Assembly (NCBI RefSeq): GCF_017355185.1
Contig: NZ_JADILJ010000023.1
Coordinates: 1-58,452 of the forward strand
Source: Rathayibacter sp. SD072
Lineage (GTDB): Bacteria > Actinomycetota > Actinomycetes > Actinomycetales > Microbacteriaceae
Direction of reading: 5' to 3'
Length of the DNA: 58,452 bases
The position numbers and the translations under genes were made by a program. Below are positions 40,464 through 49,050 of the stretch, piece after piece. The notes under the pieces were generated by a model, which worked only from the letters and a program-made list of their open reading frames with translations, had not been told where the DNA came from and did not search any database. Within the stretch, counting starts at the first letter, position 1. Every line of letters begins with the position of its first letter.

Positions 40464-40874
40464 CTACTCCTCGAAGGTGTTGACCATGGCGTGCGCGGCG
40501 CGCTCCAGGTAGTCCCACAGCAGAGCGTCGTCCGCCGGTGCCAGCTCGAGCTCGTCGACGGCGACTCGCATGTGCAGGAGCCACCGGTCGCGGGCCTCCG
40601 GATTCACGCGGAACGGCTGATGGCGCATCCTCAGCCGCGGGTGCCCGCGCTCCTGGCTGTAGGCCGTCGGCCCGCCCCAGTACTGCTCCAGGAAGCCGGT
40701 CAGGCGCTGGATCGCCCCCTCGAGGTCGTGCTCGGGGTACATCGGCCAGAGCACGTCGTCCTCGCGCACGCCCTCGTAGAACCGGCGCACCAGGCGCTCG
40801 AAGGTCGGACGGCCGCCCACGTGCTCCCAGAAGCTCCGGAGCGGTGGTGTGCCGCCGATCTGCAGTCCGCTCAC
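40464..40874 (-). CDS. glbO: Group II truncated haemoglobin (TrHbO)
   Basis: A 136-residue 2-over-2 globin. Tyr B10 lies in LVRRFYEGVRED, the CD region is LWPMYPEHDLEGA, and the proximal His F8 lies in RMRHQPFRV. Trp G8 lies in RDRWLLHMR, the residue that marks the O group. Family members handle O2, NO or peroxide chemistry. The GTG start overlaps the stop of the upstream MscS gene by 4 bp (GTGA), so it is translated after the channel. Its stop is 7 bp from the convergent hypothetical gene. Confidence 0.95.
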   Translation of the reverse strand: MSGLQIGGTPPLRSFWEHVGGRPTFERLVRRFYEGVREDDVLWPMYPEHDLEGAIQRLTGFLEQYWGGPTAYSQERGHPRLRMRHQPFRVNPEARDRWLLHMRVAVDELELAPADDALLWDYLERAAHAMVNTFEE

Positions 40875-41947
40875 GAGCGGGGTCCTTCCGTCGGGGGAGT
40901 GGCGTCGCCGTCGCGGGGACGCGGGCGCAGAGCGCGGGGGAGCCGGACGGGCTTGCCGTGCTCCGTGGTGACGGTGGGCGACGGGGTGGTCCGCGGCGGC
41001 TTCGCACCGCCGACGCTGGTCGCCCCCTCGAAGCCGCTCAGCACGACAGCGTTCAGCGACGGCAGCTTCACGTCGAGGGCGTCGAGCGCCCGCTTCAGCC
41101 GCAGTCGCAGCTCGCGCGCGACGTCGTCCTTGGCGGTCGTGCGCGTCTTGATCACGAGGCGCACCACGAGGGCGTCGTCGGCGATCGACTCCAGGCCCCA
41201 GAGCTCGGGCTTGTCGATGATGCGCGCGCGCCAGCGGCTGCTGGCCGCGAGTTCGTTCGCTGTGGCCAGGACGGTGCTCTGCACCTGCTCCAGATCCGTC
41301 TCGTACGGCACGGCGAGATCGATGATGACGCGGGACCACCCCTGCGACATGTTGCCGACCCGTGTGATCTCGCCGTTGCGGACGAACCACAGCGTGCCGT
41401 TGACGTCGCGGATCTGCGTGATGCGGACGCCCACGGCCTCGACGACTCCGGTCGCCTGCCCCGTGTCCACGACGTCTCCCACGCCGAGCTGATCCTCCGC
41501 GACCATGAACAGGCCGTTGAGCACGTCTTTGACGATGTTCTGGGCGCCGAAGCCGAGGCCGGCGCCGAGCGCCGCGGTCAGCAGGGCGAACGAGCCGATC
41601 AGCGATTGGTCGATCGTGTTGACGATCATCACGAGCGCGATGACGACGATCAGGATCGAGCTGATGTTGTTCAGGATCGAGCCGAGGGTGCGGGTGCGCT
41701 GCACGACGCGGACGGCGGCGAGCGGCGAGGCCGCGATCGACTGGGTGTCCTCGACGCGCTGGCGCCTCTTCACGCCCGAGACGATCTGGTCGACGACGCG
41801 GCCGACGAGGAAGTGCGCGATGACCCTGGCGATCAGGGCCCCGAGCACGATCGCGAGGACCGCGACGCTCTTCCAGAAGACGGGGGTGTCGAAGAACGAG
41901 ATGGTGGCGGAGACGGGATTCGGGGTGGAGGTCTCGAAGAGCAGCAT
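40871..41947 (-). CDS. Small-conductance mechanosensitive channel (MscS family)
   Basis: A 358-residue membrane protein. Helices lie at about residues 25-48, 88-112 and 115-140, the last being the Gly/Ala-rich pore helix LLTAALGAGLGFGAQNIVKDVLNGLFM. The beta domain follows (GDVVDTGQATGVVEAVGVRITQIRD, WFVRNGEITRVGNMSQGW), then an alpha/beta domain. The last 55 residues are Pro/Arg/Thr-rich and likely disordered. It should open under membrane tension and release ions. It shares a 4-bp overlap with glbO downstream. A TAGCCT box lies 9 nt before the ATG. Confidence 0.92.
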   Translation of the reverse strand: MLLFETSTPNPVSATISFFDTPVFWKSVAVLAIVLGALIARVIAHFLVGRVVDQIVSGVKRRQRVEDTQSIAASPLAAVRVVQRTRTLGSILNNISSILIVVIALVMIVNTIDQSLIGSFALLTAALGAGLGFGAQNIVKDVLNGLFMVAEDQLGVGDVVDTGQATGVVEAVGVRITQIRDVNGTLWFVRNGEITRVGNMSQGWSRVIIDLAVPYETDLEQVQSTVLATANELAASSRWRARIIDKPELWGLESIADDALVVRLVIKTRTTAKDDVARELRLRLKRALDALDVKLPSLNAVVLSGFEGATSVGGAKPPRTTPSPTVTTEHGKPVRLPRALRPRPRDGDATPPTEGPRS

Positions 41948-42067
41948 GACCCGTCCAGGCTACGCGACGCCTCCTGACCGGTCCCGTGGTCCCGGCCCCC
42001 GGATCGCGGGAGGTGTATAGATTCGAGGACAGGGTCGGAGCACGGCCCGCCGAGGGAAGGACCTCCG

Positions 42068-42979
42068 TTGCTGCACTCGACCCGGACCCCCGCCGACAAG
42101 CGCCGGCTCTTCCGCGAGCGTCTGGCCACGGGCGAGCTGCTCCAGCTGCCCGGCGCGTTCACCCCGCTGTCGGCCCGCCTGATCCAGGAGAAGGGCTTCG
42201 ACGGCGTCTACGTGTCGGGGGCGGTGCTGTCGGCCGAGCTCGGACTGCCGGACATCGGTCTCACGACACTGTCGGAGGTGGCAGGTCGCGGGCAGCAGAT
42301 CGCCCGGATGACCGACCTGCCCGTCCTGGTCGACGCCGACACGGGCTTCGGCGAGCCGCTGAACGTCGCCCGCACCGTGCAGATGCTCGAGGACGCCGGA
42401 GTCGCCGGCCTGCACATCGAGGACCAGGTCAATCCGAAGCGGTGCGGGCACCTCGACGGCAAGGCGGTCGTCGACGAGAGCACCTCCGTCCGCCGCATCG
42501 CGGCCGCGGTCGACGCGCGTCGCGATCCGGACCTCGTCATCATGGCGCGCACGGACATCCGGGCGCTCGAGGGCCTGCAGTCGGCGATCGACCGGGCGAA
42601 GCGCCTGGTCGACGCGGGAGCGGATGCGATCTTCCCCGAGGCCATGCGCGATCTCAGCGAGTTCGAGGCCGTGCGCGCCGCCGTCGACGTGCCCGTGCTC
42701 GCGAACATGACCGAGTTCGGCAAGAGCGAGCTCTTCACCACGCAGCAGCTCGCCGACGTGGGGGTCAGCATCGTGATCTACCCCGTGTCGCTCCTGCGCA
42801 TCGCGATGGGCGCGGCGATGAGAGCGCTCGACGCGCTGAAGGCCGAGGGATCGCTCCGCTCGGAGGTGCCGCGGATGCAGACCCGGGCCGAGCTCTACGA
42901 GCTGCTCGACTACGAAGCCTACGGCCGGTTCGACGACGGCGTCTTCGACTTCAGCCTGGCCGACCACTACGGCGCCTGA
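42068..42979 (+). CDS. prpB: 2-methylisocitrate lyase
   Basis: Splits 2-methylisocitrate to pyruvate and succinate in the methylcitrate cycle of propionate use. The protein has 303 residues in the isocitrate-lyase/PEP-mutase fold. The active site is KRCGHLDGK with C126. DADTGFGEP, HIEDQVNPK and ARTDIRALEG hold the metal ligands. I use TTG 42068, the first codon after a run of purines (GGGAAGGA); ATG codons in frame lie too far into the conserved core. TATAGAT at 42016 is a plausible -10. It is followed after 57 bp by prpC. Confidence 0.93.
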   Translation: MLHSTRTPADKRRLFRERLATGELLQLPGAFTPLSARLIQEKGFDGVYVSGAVLSAELGLPDIGLTTLSEVAGRGQQIARMTDLPVLVDADTGFGEPLNVARTVQMLEDAGVAGLHIEDQVNPKRCGHLDGKAVVDESTSVRRIAAAVDARRDPDLVIMARTDIRALEGLQSAIDRAKRLVDAGADAIFPEAMRDLSEFEAVRAAVDVPVLANMTEFGKSELFTTQQLADVGVSIVIYPVSLLRIAMGAAMRALDALKAEGSLRSEVPRMQTRAELYELLDYEAYGRFDDGVFDFSLADHYGA

Positions 42980-43036
42980 GCGCCCGCACTCCCCGGTGCA
43001 GCGCCGCGCCGGGTCCGTCTCGCGAAGGAGCGACGC

Positions 43037-44173
43037 ATGAGCACGACGAGTCAGGACATCAGGAAGGGGCTCGCGGGGGTCGTGGTCGACACCACGGCGG
43101 TGTCGAAGGTGGACCCGGAGTCGAACTCCCTGCTCTACCGCGGGTACCCCGTGCAGGAGCTCGCCGCCTCGCGATCGTTCGAGGACGTCGCCTGGCTCCT
43201 CTGGCACGGCGAGCTGCCCTCCCCGGACGAGTCGGCAGCGCTCTCGGCGCTCGAGCGCTCGCACCGCGCCCTGGATCCGGCCGTCCGGTCGGTCGTCGAC
43301 CTGCTGCCGCTCGGCGCCCATCCGATGGACATCGTGCGCACCGCGGTGAGCGTCCTCGGCACGCTCGATCCGGAGCCGGACGCCTCCGGCCCGGAGGACA
43401 TCCTGGAGCGCTCGGTGCGGCTCTGGGCCGCTCTGCCCGGGATCGTCGCGTACGCCCAGCGGCGGCGGCGCGGACAGGAGCCCGTCCCTCCGCGCGACGA
43501 CCTCGACTACTGCCGGAACTTCCTCTGGACGACCTTCGGCGAGATCCCGGACGACGTGGTGATCGACGCGTTCCGCGTCTCGCTGATCCTCTACGCCGAG
43601 CACTCGTTCAACGCCTCGACCTTCACCGCCCGGGTCGTGACCTCGACGCTGTCCGATCTGCACTCCGCCGTGACGGCCGCGATCGGGGCGCTGAAGGGCC
43701 CGCTGCACGGCGGCGCGAACGAGGCGGTGCTGCACGTCCTCGACGAGATCGGAGTCGGACCGGACTCCCGCGCCCGGTCCGAGGAGTGGCTCTCGACGGT
43801 GCTCGCCGCCCGGGGCAAGGTGATGGGCTTCGGGCACCGGGTCTACAAGTCGGGGGACTCCCGCGTGCCGACGATGGACGCCGCGATGCGCCGACTCGCC
43901 GAGCACGAGGGCCGGACCGACCTGGTCGAGCTGTACGACGCCCTCGCCGAGGCGATGGCGGAGCGGACCGGGATCCTGCCGAACCTCGACTACCCCTCCG
44001 GCCCGGCGTACCGGCTGATGGGCTTCGACACCGCGGTCTTCACTCCGCTGTTCGTCGCCGCCCGGGTCGTGGGCTGGACCGCGCACGTCATCGAGCAGCG
44101 CGGTGCCAACGCGCTGATCCGGCCGCTCTCGCAGTACGACGGCGAGCCCCGACGAGCGGTGCCGGAGCAGTAG
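43037..44173 (+). CDS. prpC: 2-methylcitrate synthase (citrate synthase family)
   Basis: Joins propionyl-CoA (or acetyl-CoA) with oxaloacetate. The protein has 378 residues, the short type II form. Catalytic residues are His in YAEHSFNASTF, His in PLHGGANEAVLHVLDEIG and Asp in ILPNLDYPSGP. The GFGHRVYK loop binds the substrate. The gene order prpB-prpC identifies it as methylcitrate synthase rather than plain citrate synthase. GGAG lies nine bases before the ATG. A hairpin follows the stop. No prpD (methylcitrate dehydratase) is in the window, so that step must be encoded elsewhere. Confidence 0.9.
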   Translation: MSTTSQDIRKGLAGVVVDTTAVSKVDPESNSLLYRGYPVQELAASRSFEDVAWLLWHGELPSPDESAALSALERSHRALDPAVRSVVDLLPLGAHPMDIVRTAVSVLGTLDPEPDASGPEDILERSVRLWAALPGIVAYAQRRRRGQEPVPPRDDLDYCRNFLWTTFGEIPDDVVIDAFRVSLILYAEHSFNASTFTARVVTSTLSDLHSAVTAAIGALKGPLHGGANEAVLHVLDEIGVGPDSRARSEEWLSTVLAARGKVMGFGHRVYKSGDSRVPTMDAAMRRLAEHEGRTDLVELYDALAEAMAERTGILPNLDYPSGPAYRLMGFDTAVFTPLFVAARVVGWTAHVIEQRGANALIRPLSQYDGEPRRAVPEQ

Positions 44174-44179
44174 GCACGA

Positions 44180-44215
44180 CGGAGGGGGCGCCGGATCGCT
44201 CCGACGCCCCCTCCG
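44180..44215. terminator. Bidirectional terminator between prpC and pepN
   Basis: Perfect 11-bp arms CGGAGGGGGCG and CGCCCCCTCCG with a 14-nt loop, 6 bp after the prpC stop. It serves both convergent genes. Confidence 0.8.
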
Positions 44216-44239
44216 AGGCCGATCAGCTCCTGCCGGGGA

Positions 44240-46783
44240 TCAGCGCGCGTCGCGCTCCTGGGCCCGGAGCGCCCGCTCGACGCCCGCCAGGTTCTCGATC
44301 ACCAGACGGCGCAGCGCCGGGACCTCGGGGTTCGCGTCGAGCCACTCCCGAGTGGCGTCGACGATCGCCTGAGAGGGCTCAGCGGCCGGGTAGAAGCCGA
44401 CGACGAGGTACTCGGCGATCTTGTAGCTCTTCGCCTCCCACAGCGACCGGAGGGCTCCGAAGTAGACCGGCACCATCGCGTCGAGCAGACGCGGGTCGGC
44501 CGTGCGCTGGAAGCCCAGGCCGGTCGACCGGACGATCGTGTTCGGTGCGGAGTCGTCGGTCGTGACCGACTCCCAGGCCGCGCGCTTGGCCTCGGCCGTG
44601 GGCAGGGCGGCGCGGGCGTGCGCGGCCGACTGCTGTCCGGTCGCCGTGTTGTCGGCGGCCAGCGCGGAGTCGATCTCGTCGGTGCCCGCGCGACCGCCGG
44701 CGACGAGCGCGATCAGGAGCTCCCACGAGAGGTCCGTGTCGATCTCGAGGCCCTCGAGCGCGGCGGCTCCGCTGCGGAGAGAATCGACAGCGTCGAGGTG
44801 AGTCGGCGTCGAGGCCACGGCCGCGAAGAACTTGACGAACTGGAACTGGGCGTCGCTCCCGGCCGCGGCGCTCTGCGCCAGGCTCCAGAGCCGGTCGCCG
44901 ACCTCCGCGACGGTCGTCTCGCGGTGCTCGGGGGCCACGTACTGCGTGGCGGTCGTGACCAGCTGGCCGAGCACGGTGCGCAGCGTGGTCGACTCCGTCT
45001 CGGTGGCGATGTTGCCCAGCACCAGGCGGACGAAGTCGCGCGGAGCGGACTCGGCGTCGCGCGTCGCGTCCCAGGCGGACCCCCAGACCAGCGAGCGCGC
45101 GAGCGGGCTCTCGATGCTCGCGAGGTGCTCGATCGCGACGGCGAGCGAGGCGTCGTCGAGACGGATCTTCGCGTACGCCAGGTCGTCGTCGTTCAGAAGC
45201 ACGAGAGCGGGACGCGTGCGTCCGATGAGCTCCGGAACCTCGGTCCGCTCGCCGTCGACGTCGAGCTCGAGGCGGTCGACACGCACGAGACGGTCGCCCT
45301 CGAAGTCGTAGAGGCCGATCGCGAGGCGGTGCGGGCGGATCGTCGGGTACTCCTCGACGGCGCTCTGCAGGATCGCGAAGGAGGCGATGGAGCCGGACTC
45401 GTCGACGACGATCTCGGGGCGGAGCGTGTTGACGCCGGCCGTCTCGAGCCACTGCGCCGACCACTCCGACAGGTCGCGGCCGCTCGTGGCCTCCAGCTCG
45501 ACCAGCAGGTCGTTCAGCTCGGTGTTCGAGAAGGCGTGCTTGACGAAGTACTCGTGCACTCCGGCGAGGAACTCCTCCTCGCCGACCCAGGCCACCAGCT
45601 GCTTCAGCACCGAGGCGCCCTTGGCGTAGGTGATGCCGTCGAAGTTGACCTGCACGTCCTCGAGGTCGTTGATGGTCGCGACGATCGGGTGGGTGGAGGG
45701 GAGCTGGTCCTGCCGGTAGGCCCAGCTCTTCTCCATGGCGGCGAAGGTCGTCCACGCCTCGGTCCACTCCGTCGCCTCGGCGGTCGCGAGAGTGGAGGCG
45801 TACTCGGCGAACGACTCGTTCAGCCAGAGGTCGTTCCACCACTTCATCGTGACGAGGTCGCCGAACCACATGTGCGCGAGCTCGTGCAGGATCGTGACGA
45901 CCCGGCGCTCCTTGATCGCGTCGGTGACCTTCGAGCGGAACACGTACGTCTCGGTGAACGTGACGGCTCCGGCGTTCTCCATCGCTCCGGCGTTGAACTC
46001 GGGGACGAAGAGCTGGTCGTACTTGTCGAACGGGTACGGGACCCCGAACTTCTCCTCGTAGAAGGCGAAGCCCTGCTTGGTCTTCTCGAAGACGTAGTCG
46101 GCGTCGAGGTGCGGCGCGAGCGAGGCGCGGGCGAAGACGCCCAGCGGCACCGTGCGGCCGTCGGAGGAGACGAGCGAGTCGCGCTCCACGACGTACGGGC
46201 CCGCGATGAGGGCGGTGATGTAGGACGAGATGCGCGGGGTGGGCTCGAAGCTCCAGGTCGCGGTTCCCTCGCCGGTCGGGACCGGCTCGGGCGTCGGCTG
46301 GTTCGAGACGACCTGCCAGGCGGAGGGCGCGGTGACCGTGAAGCGGAACGCCGCCTTGAGGTCGGGCTGCTCGAACACGGCGAACATGCGCCGCGAGTCC
46401 GGCACCTCGAACTGCGAGTACAGGTACACCTCGCCGTCGACGGGGTCGACGAAGCGGTGCAGGCCCTCGCCGGTGTTCGTGTACAGCGCGTCGGCGACGA
46501 CGGTGAGCTCGTTCTCGGCCGCGAGCGAGTCGAGGCGGATGCGGACGCCGTCGGCGACGTCGGCGGGGTCGAGCTCGACGCCGTTCAGCACCACCGAGTG
46601 GACCGCGCTCGTGATCGCGTCGATGAAGGACGAGGCGCCCTCGCTCGCGGTGAAGCGCACGGTCGTCGTGCTGAGGAACGTCTCGGCTCCCCGGGTGAGG
46701 TCGAGGGTGACGTCGTAGTCGATGACCTGGATCAGCGAAGCGCGCTCCTGCGCTTCGGTCCGGGTGAGGTTGTCTCCTGGCAC
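44240..46783 (-). CDS. pepN: Aminopeptidase N (M1 family)
   Basis: A zinc aminopeptidase of 847 residues that removes N-terminal amino acids from peptides. The exopeptidase motif is FNAGAMENAGAVTFTE. The zinc site is HELAHMWFGD (H300, H304) with E323 in WLNESFAEY. The length fits the actinobacterial cytoplasmic PepN, and no signal peptide is present. I chose GTG 46783 (VPGDNLTRTEAQERAS) over ATG 46795 because GGAG lies six bases upstream of the GTG, while the ATG has no site. The 146-bp gap upstream holds the leaderless promoter of the divergent gene. Confidence 0.95.
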   Translation of the reverse strand: MPGDNLTRTEAQERASLIQVIDYDVTLDLTRGAETFLSTTTVRFTASEGASSFIDAITSAVHSVVLNGVELDPADVADGVRIRLDSLAAENELTVVADALYTNTGEGLHRFVDPVDGEVYLYSQFEVPDSRRMFAVFEQPDLKAAFRFTVTAPSAWQVVSNQPTPEPVPTGEGTATWSFEPTPRISSYITALIAGPYVVERDSLVSSDGRTVPLGVFARASLAPHLDADYVFEKTKQGFAFYEEKFGVPYPFDKYDQLFVPEFNAGAMENAGAVTFTETYVFRSKVTDAIKERRVVTILHELAHMWFGDLVTMKWWNDLWLNESFAEYASTLATAEATEWTEAWTTFAAMEKSWAYRQDQLPSTHPIVATINDLEDVQVNFDGITYAKGASVLKQLVAWVGEEEFLAGVHEYFVKHAFSNTELNDLLVELEATSGRDLSEWSAQWLETAGVNTLRPEIVVDESGSIASFAILQSAVEEYPTIRPHRLAIGLYDFEGDRLVRVDRLELDVDGERTEVPELIGRTRPALVLLNDDDLAYAKIRLDDASLAVAIEHLASIESPLARSLVWGSAWDATRDAESAPRDFVRLVLGNIATETESTTLRTVLGQLVTTATQYVAPEHRETTVAEVGDRLWSLAQSAAAGSDAQFQFVKFFAAVASTPTHLDAVDSLRSGAAALEGLEIDTDLSWELLIALVAGGRAGTDEIDSALAADNTATGQQSAAHARAALPTAEAKRAAWESVTTDDSAPNTIVRSTGLGFQRTADPRLLDAMVPVYFGALRSLWEAKSYKIAEYLVVGFYPAAEPSQAIVDATREWLDANPEVPALRRLVIENLAGVERALRAQERDAR

Positions 46784-46917
46784 GGGGTGCTCCATCCGTT
46801 CGTCTCGGGCGCGGCCGGTGGGCGCCGGGGTGCGGGCGCCGACGATCCAGCCTAGGGCCGCGGCGCCCGGTCGCACCCGAGCGGCGCTCAGGCGCACCGG
46901 GGGTGCGGACGGCGGCG

Positions 46918-46923
46918 TAACGT
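46918..46923 (+). promoter_or_regulatory. -10 box of the Rv2466c-like gene (leaderless)
   Basis: TAACGT followed by 6 nt and then ATG 46930. The gap reads GAGGGC, which is too close to the start to be a working ribosome site. Confidence 0.5.
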
Positions 46924-46929
46924 GAGGGC

Positions 46930-47529
46930 ATGACCTCCGTGGATTTCTGGTTCGACCCCTCCTGCCCCTGGGCCTGGATGACCTCCCGCTTCGTCGACGA
47001 GGTGACTCCGGCCCGTGACCTCGACGTCACGTGGCGCATCATGAGCCTCGCGGTCCTGAACGAGGACAAGGACGTCGACGACTCGTACCGCAGCTTCCTC
47101 CCGCGGGCGCTGCGCTACACGCGCCTCGTCGCCGCCGTGGGCGAGCGCGAGGGCCGCGAGAAGGTCAAGCCGCTCTACGACGCGCTGGGCACCCGGATCC
47201 ACGTGGGCGGCCGCACCGACGTCGATGCCGTCATCGCGGAGTCCCTCCAGGAGCTCGGGCTGCCCGCCGAGCTGGCCGCCTACGCGGACTCCGACGAGTA
47301 CGACGCCCCGATGCGCGCCTCGCACTTCGAGGGCATCGACCGTGTCGGCCAGGACGTCGGCACCCCCGTCATCGCCATCGGAGACGTCGCCTTCTTCGGG
47401 CCCGTCCTCTCGCCCGCTCCGCGCGGCGAGCAGGCGCTGACCCTCTGGGACGGCATCGTCGCCGCCGCCTCGTACGACGGCTTCTTCGAGCTCAAGCGCT
47501 CGCGGACCCGCGACCCGCAGTTCGACTGA
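46930..47529 (+). CDS. DsbA-family thioredoxin-fold protein, Rv2466c-like, with CxxA site
   Basis: A 199-residue thioredoxin-fold protein with the inserted helical domain of the FrnE/DsbA branch. It matches the pattern of mycobacterial Rv2466c, a mycothiol-dependent reductase: VDFWFDPSCPWAWMTSR, IMSLAVLNED, VGTPVIAIGDVAFFGPVLSPAPRGEQALTLWDG and FFELKRSRTRDPQFD. Where Rv2466c has CPWC, here it reads CPWA (C12, A15), so only the attacking cysteine remains. That would fit a monothiol mechanism with mycothiol as the second thiol. There is no signal peptide, so it is cytoplasmic. It is divergent from pepN. Confidence 0.88.
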   Translation: MTSVDFWFDPSCPWAWMTSRFVDEVTPARDLDVTWRIMSLAVLNEDKDVDDSYRSFLPRALRYTRLVAAVGEREGREKVKPLYDALGTRIHVGGRTDVDAVIAESLQELGLPAELAAYADSDEYDAPMRASHFEGIDRVGQDVGTPVIAIGDVAFFGPVLSPAPRGEQALTLWDGIVAAASYDGFFELKRSRTRDPQFD

Positions 47530-47552
47530 GGTCCGCCGCCCTCCCCGGGCGG

Positions 47553-47558
47553 TACTCT
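47553..47558 (+). promoter_or_regulatory. Candidate -10 box of rpiB
   Basis: TACTCT, predicting transcription from about 47565, right at the start of the palindrome that follows. Confidence 0.35.
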
Positions 47559-47566
47559 GACTCCCG

Positions 47567-47582
47567 GCCCGCTCGAGCGGGC
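47567..47582. promoter_or_regulatory. 16-bp perfect palindrome in the rpiB leader
   Basis: GCCCGCTCGAGCGGGC at the predicted start of the rpiB transcript, 31 bp before the GTG. It could be a repressor site or a small hairpin at the 5' end of the mRNA. Confidence 0.35.
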
Positions 47583-47612
47583 ATCGATTCGGCACTCTCA
47601 AAGGACGAGCGC

Positions 47613-48116
47613 GTGCGCATCCACATCGCAACGGACCACGCCGGGCTGGACTTCAGCCGGCACCTGATCGAGCACCTCGGTGCGGCCGGGCACGAGGTCG
47701 TCGACCACGGCCCGACGTCGTACGACCCGCTCGACGACTACCCCTCGTTCTGCATCAACGCCGCCGCCGCGGTCGTCCGCGACCAGGAGGCCGGCGTCCA
47801 GGCGCTCGGAGTCGTCTTCGGCGGTTCCGGGAACGGCGAGCAGATCGCCGCGAACAAGGTCGCCGGCGTCCGCGCCGCCCTGGTCTGGAACCTCAGCACC
47901 GCCGTGCTCGCCCGCCAGCACAACGACGCCAACGTGATCTCGATCGGCGCGCGCCAGCACACCGTCGACGAGGCCACGGGCTTCATCGACGCGTTCGTCG
48001 CCGAGCCCTTCACCTTCGAGGAGCGCCACGTGCGCCGCATCGCCCAGCTCGCCGAGTACGAGGCGACCGGCGACATCGTCGGCCGCGTCGTCGACTCGAG
48101 CGCGAAGAGCCTCTAG
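47613..48116 (+). CDS. rpiB: Ribose-5-phosphate isomerase B
   Basis: Interconverts ribose 5-phosphate and ribulose 5-phosphate. The 167-residue protein is of the actinobacterial type: RIHIATDHAGLDFSRHL at the N-terminus and GGSGNGEQIAANKVAGVRAALVW, with Glu at the position where other RpiB enzymes use Cys (the mycobacterial catalytic Glu). NDANVISIGARQHT follows. GTG 47613 has AAAGGA six bases upstream. It abuts the nei-type gene with no gap (TAG then GTG), so the two are surely on one transcript. Confidence 0.95.
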   Translation: MRIHIATDHAGLDFSRHLIEHLGAAGHEVVDHGPTSYDPLDDYPSFCINAAAAVVRDQEAGVQALGVVFGGSGNGEQIAANKVAGVRAALVWNLSTAVLARQHNDANVISIGARQHTVDEATGFIDAFVAEPFTFEERHVRRIAQLAEYEATGDIVGRVVDSSAKSL

Positions 48117-49034
48117 GTGCCGGAGGGGCACTCCGTCCACCGCATCGCGCTCCAGTTCGAGCGCGACGTGGTCGGGCACGCCGTCGCGGTGAGCAGTCCG
48201 CAGGGCCGCTTCGCCGAGGGCGCCGCCGTTCTCGACGGGCGGACGGTCCTGGAGTCCACGGCGGTCGGCAAGCACCTCCTGCTGCGCTTCGACGGCGATC
48301 TGCTCCTGCACGTCCATCTCGGCCTCTACGGGGCGTGGGACTTCCTCGGGCACGTCTCGCCGCTCTTCCCCGACGGGAAGGCGGGCAGCAGCATCGGTGC
48401 TCCGCGGCGACGCCGCGCCGTCCGCCTCTCCGAGACCGAGCACGAGACCGACACCGATCTCGACGAGTTCCCGCCCCCGCCGATCGGGGCGGTCCGTGTG
48501 CGCCTGCAGACGGAGGAGACGGTCGCCGACCTCCGCGGTCCGACAGCCTGCGAGGTGATGGACCCGTCGCAGGTCGAGACGCTGCTCGCGCGTCTGGGCC
48601 CGGACCCGGCCGCGGACGACTCCGACGCCGCCCGCGACCGCTTCGTGACGAGGCTGCGCAAGACCGCGACCCCGGTCGGCCTCGTGCTGATGGATCAATC
48701 CGTCGTCAGCGGCATCGGCAACATCTACCGGGCGGAGCTGCTCTACCGCGCGGCCCTCGACCCCCACACTCCCGGCAAGCAGGTGCCGCTCGAGCTCGCG
48801 AACGAGCTCTGGGCCGACTGGGCGCTGCTGCTGGAGGACGGGATCCGCACGGGGATGATGATCACCCGGCGCGGGCTCACCGCGACGGAGCGTTCGAAGG
48901 CCGTCCGCAGCCGCGCCGAGCGCAACTACGTCTACAAGCGGGAAGGGCTGCCCTGCCGGGTCTGCGGCACGAACGTCCTGCTCGAGGAGATCGGCGCGCG
49001 CAAGCTCTACTGGTGCCCGGTGTGCCAGTCGTGA
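48117..49034 (+). CDS. nei: Fpg/Nei-family DNA glycosylase (Nei2-like)
   Basis: A 305-residue DNA glycosylase/AP lyase that removes oxidised bases. The N-terminus is VPEGHSVHRIAL; the catalytic Pro2-Glu3 follow the start. The H2TH region is LMDQSVVSGIGNIYRAELLYRAALDP. The zinc finger is CRVCGTNVLL to CPVCQS at the C-terminus, with the usual Arg nearby. The residues 100-125 loop (RRRRAVRLSETEHETDTDLDEFPPPP region) is an acidic insertion. GTG 48117 directly follows the rpiB stop. The PEGH start resembles the mycobacterial Nei2 group more than MutM. Confidence 0.93.
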   Translation: MPEGHSVHRIALQFERDVVGHAVAVSSPQGRFAEGAAVLDGRTVLESTAVGKHLLLRFDGDLLLHVHLGLYGAWDFLGHVSPLFPDGKAGSSIGAPRRRRAVRLSETEHETDTDLDEFPPPPIGAVRVRLQTEETVADLRGPTACEVMDPSQVETLLARLGPDPAADDSDAARDRFVTRLRKTATPVGLVLMDQSVVSGIGNIYRAELLYRAALDPHTPGKQVPLELANELWADWALLLEDGIRTGMMITRRGLTATERSKAVRSRAERNYVYKREGLPCRVCGTNVLLEEIGARKLYWCPVCQS

Positions 49035-49050
49035 GCGAGACGGACGCGCG

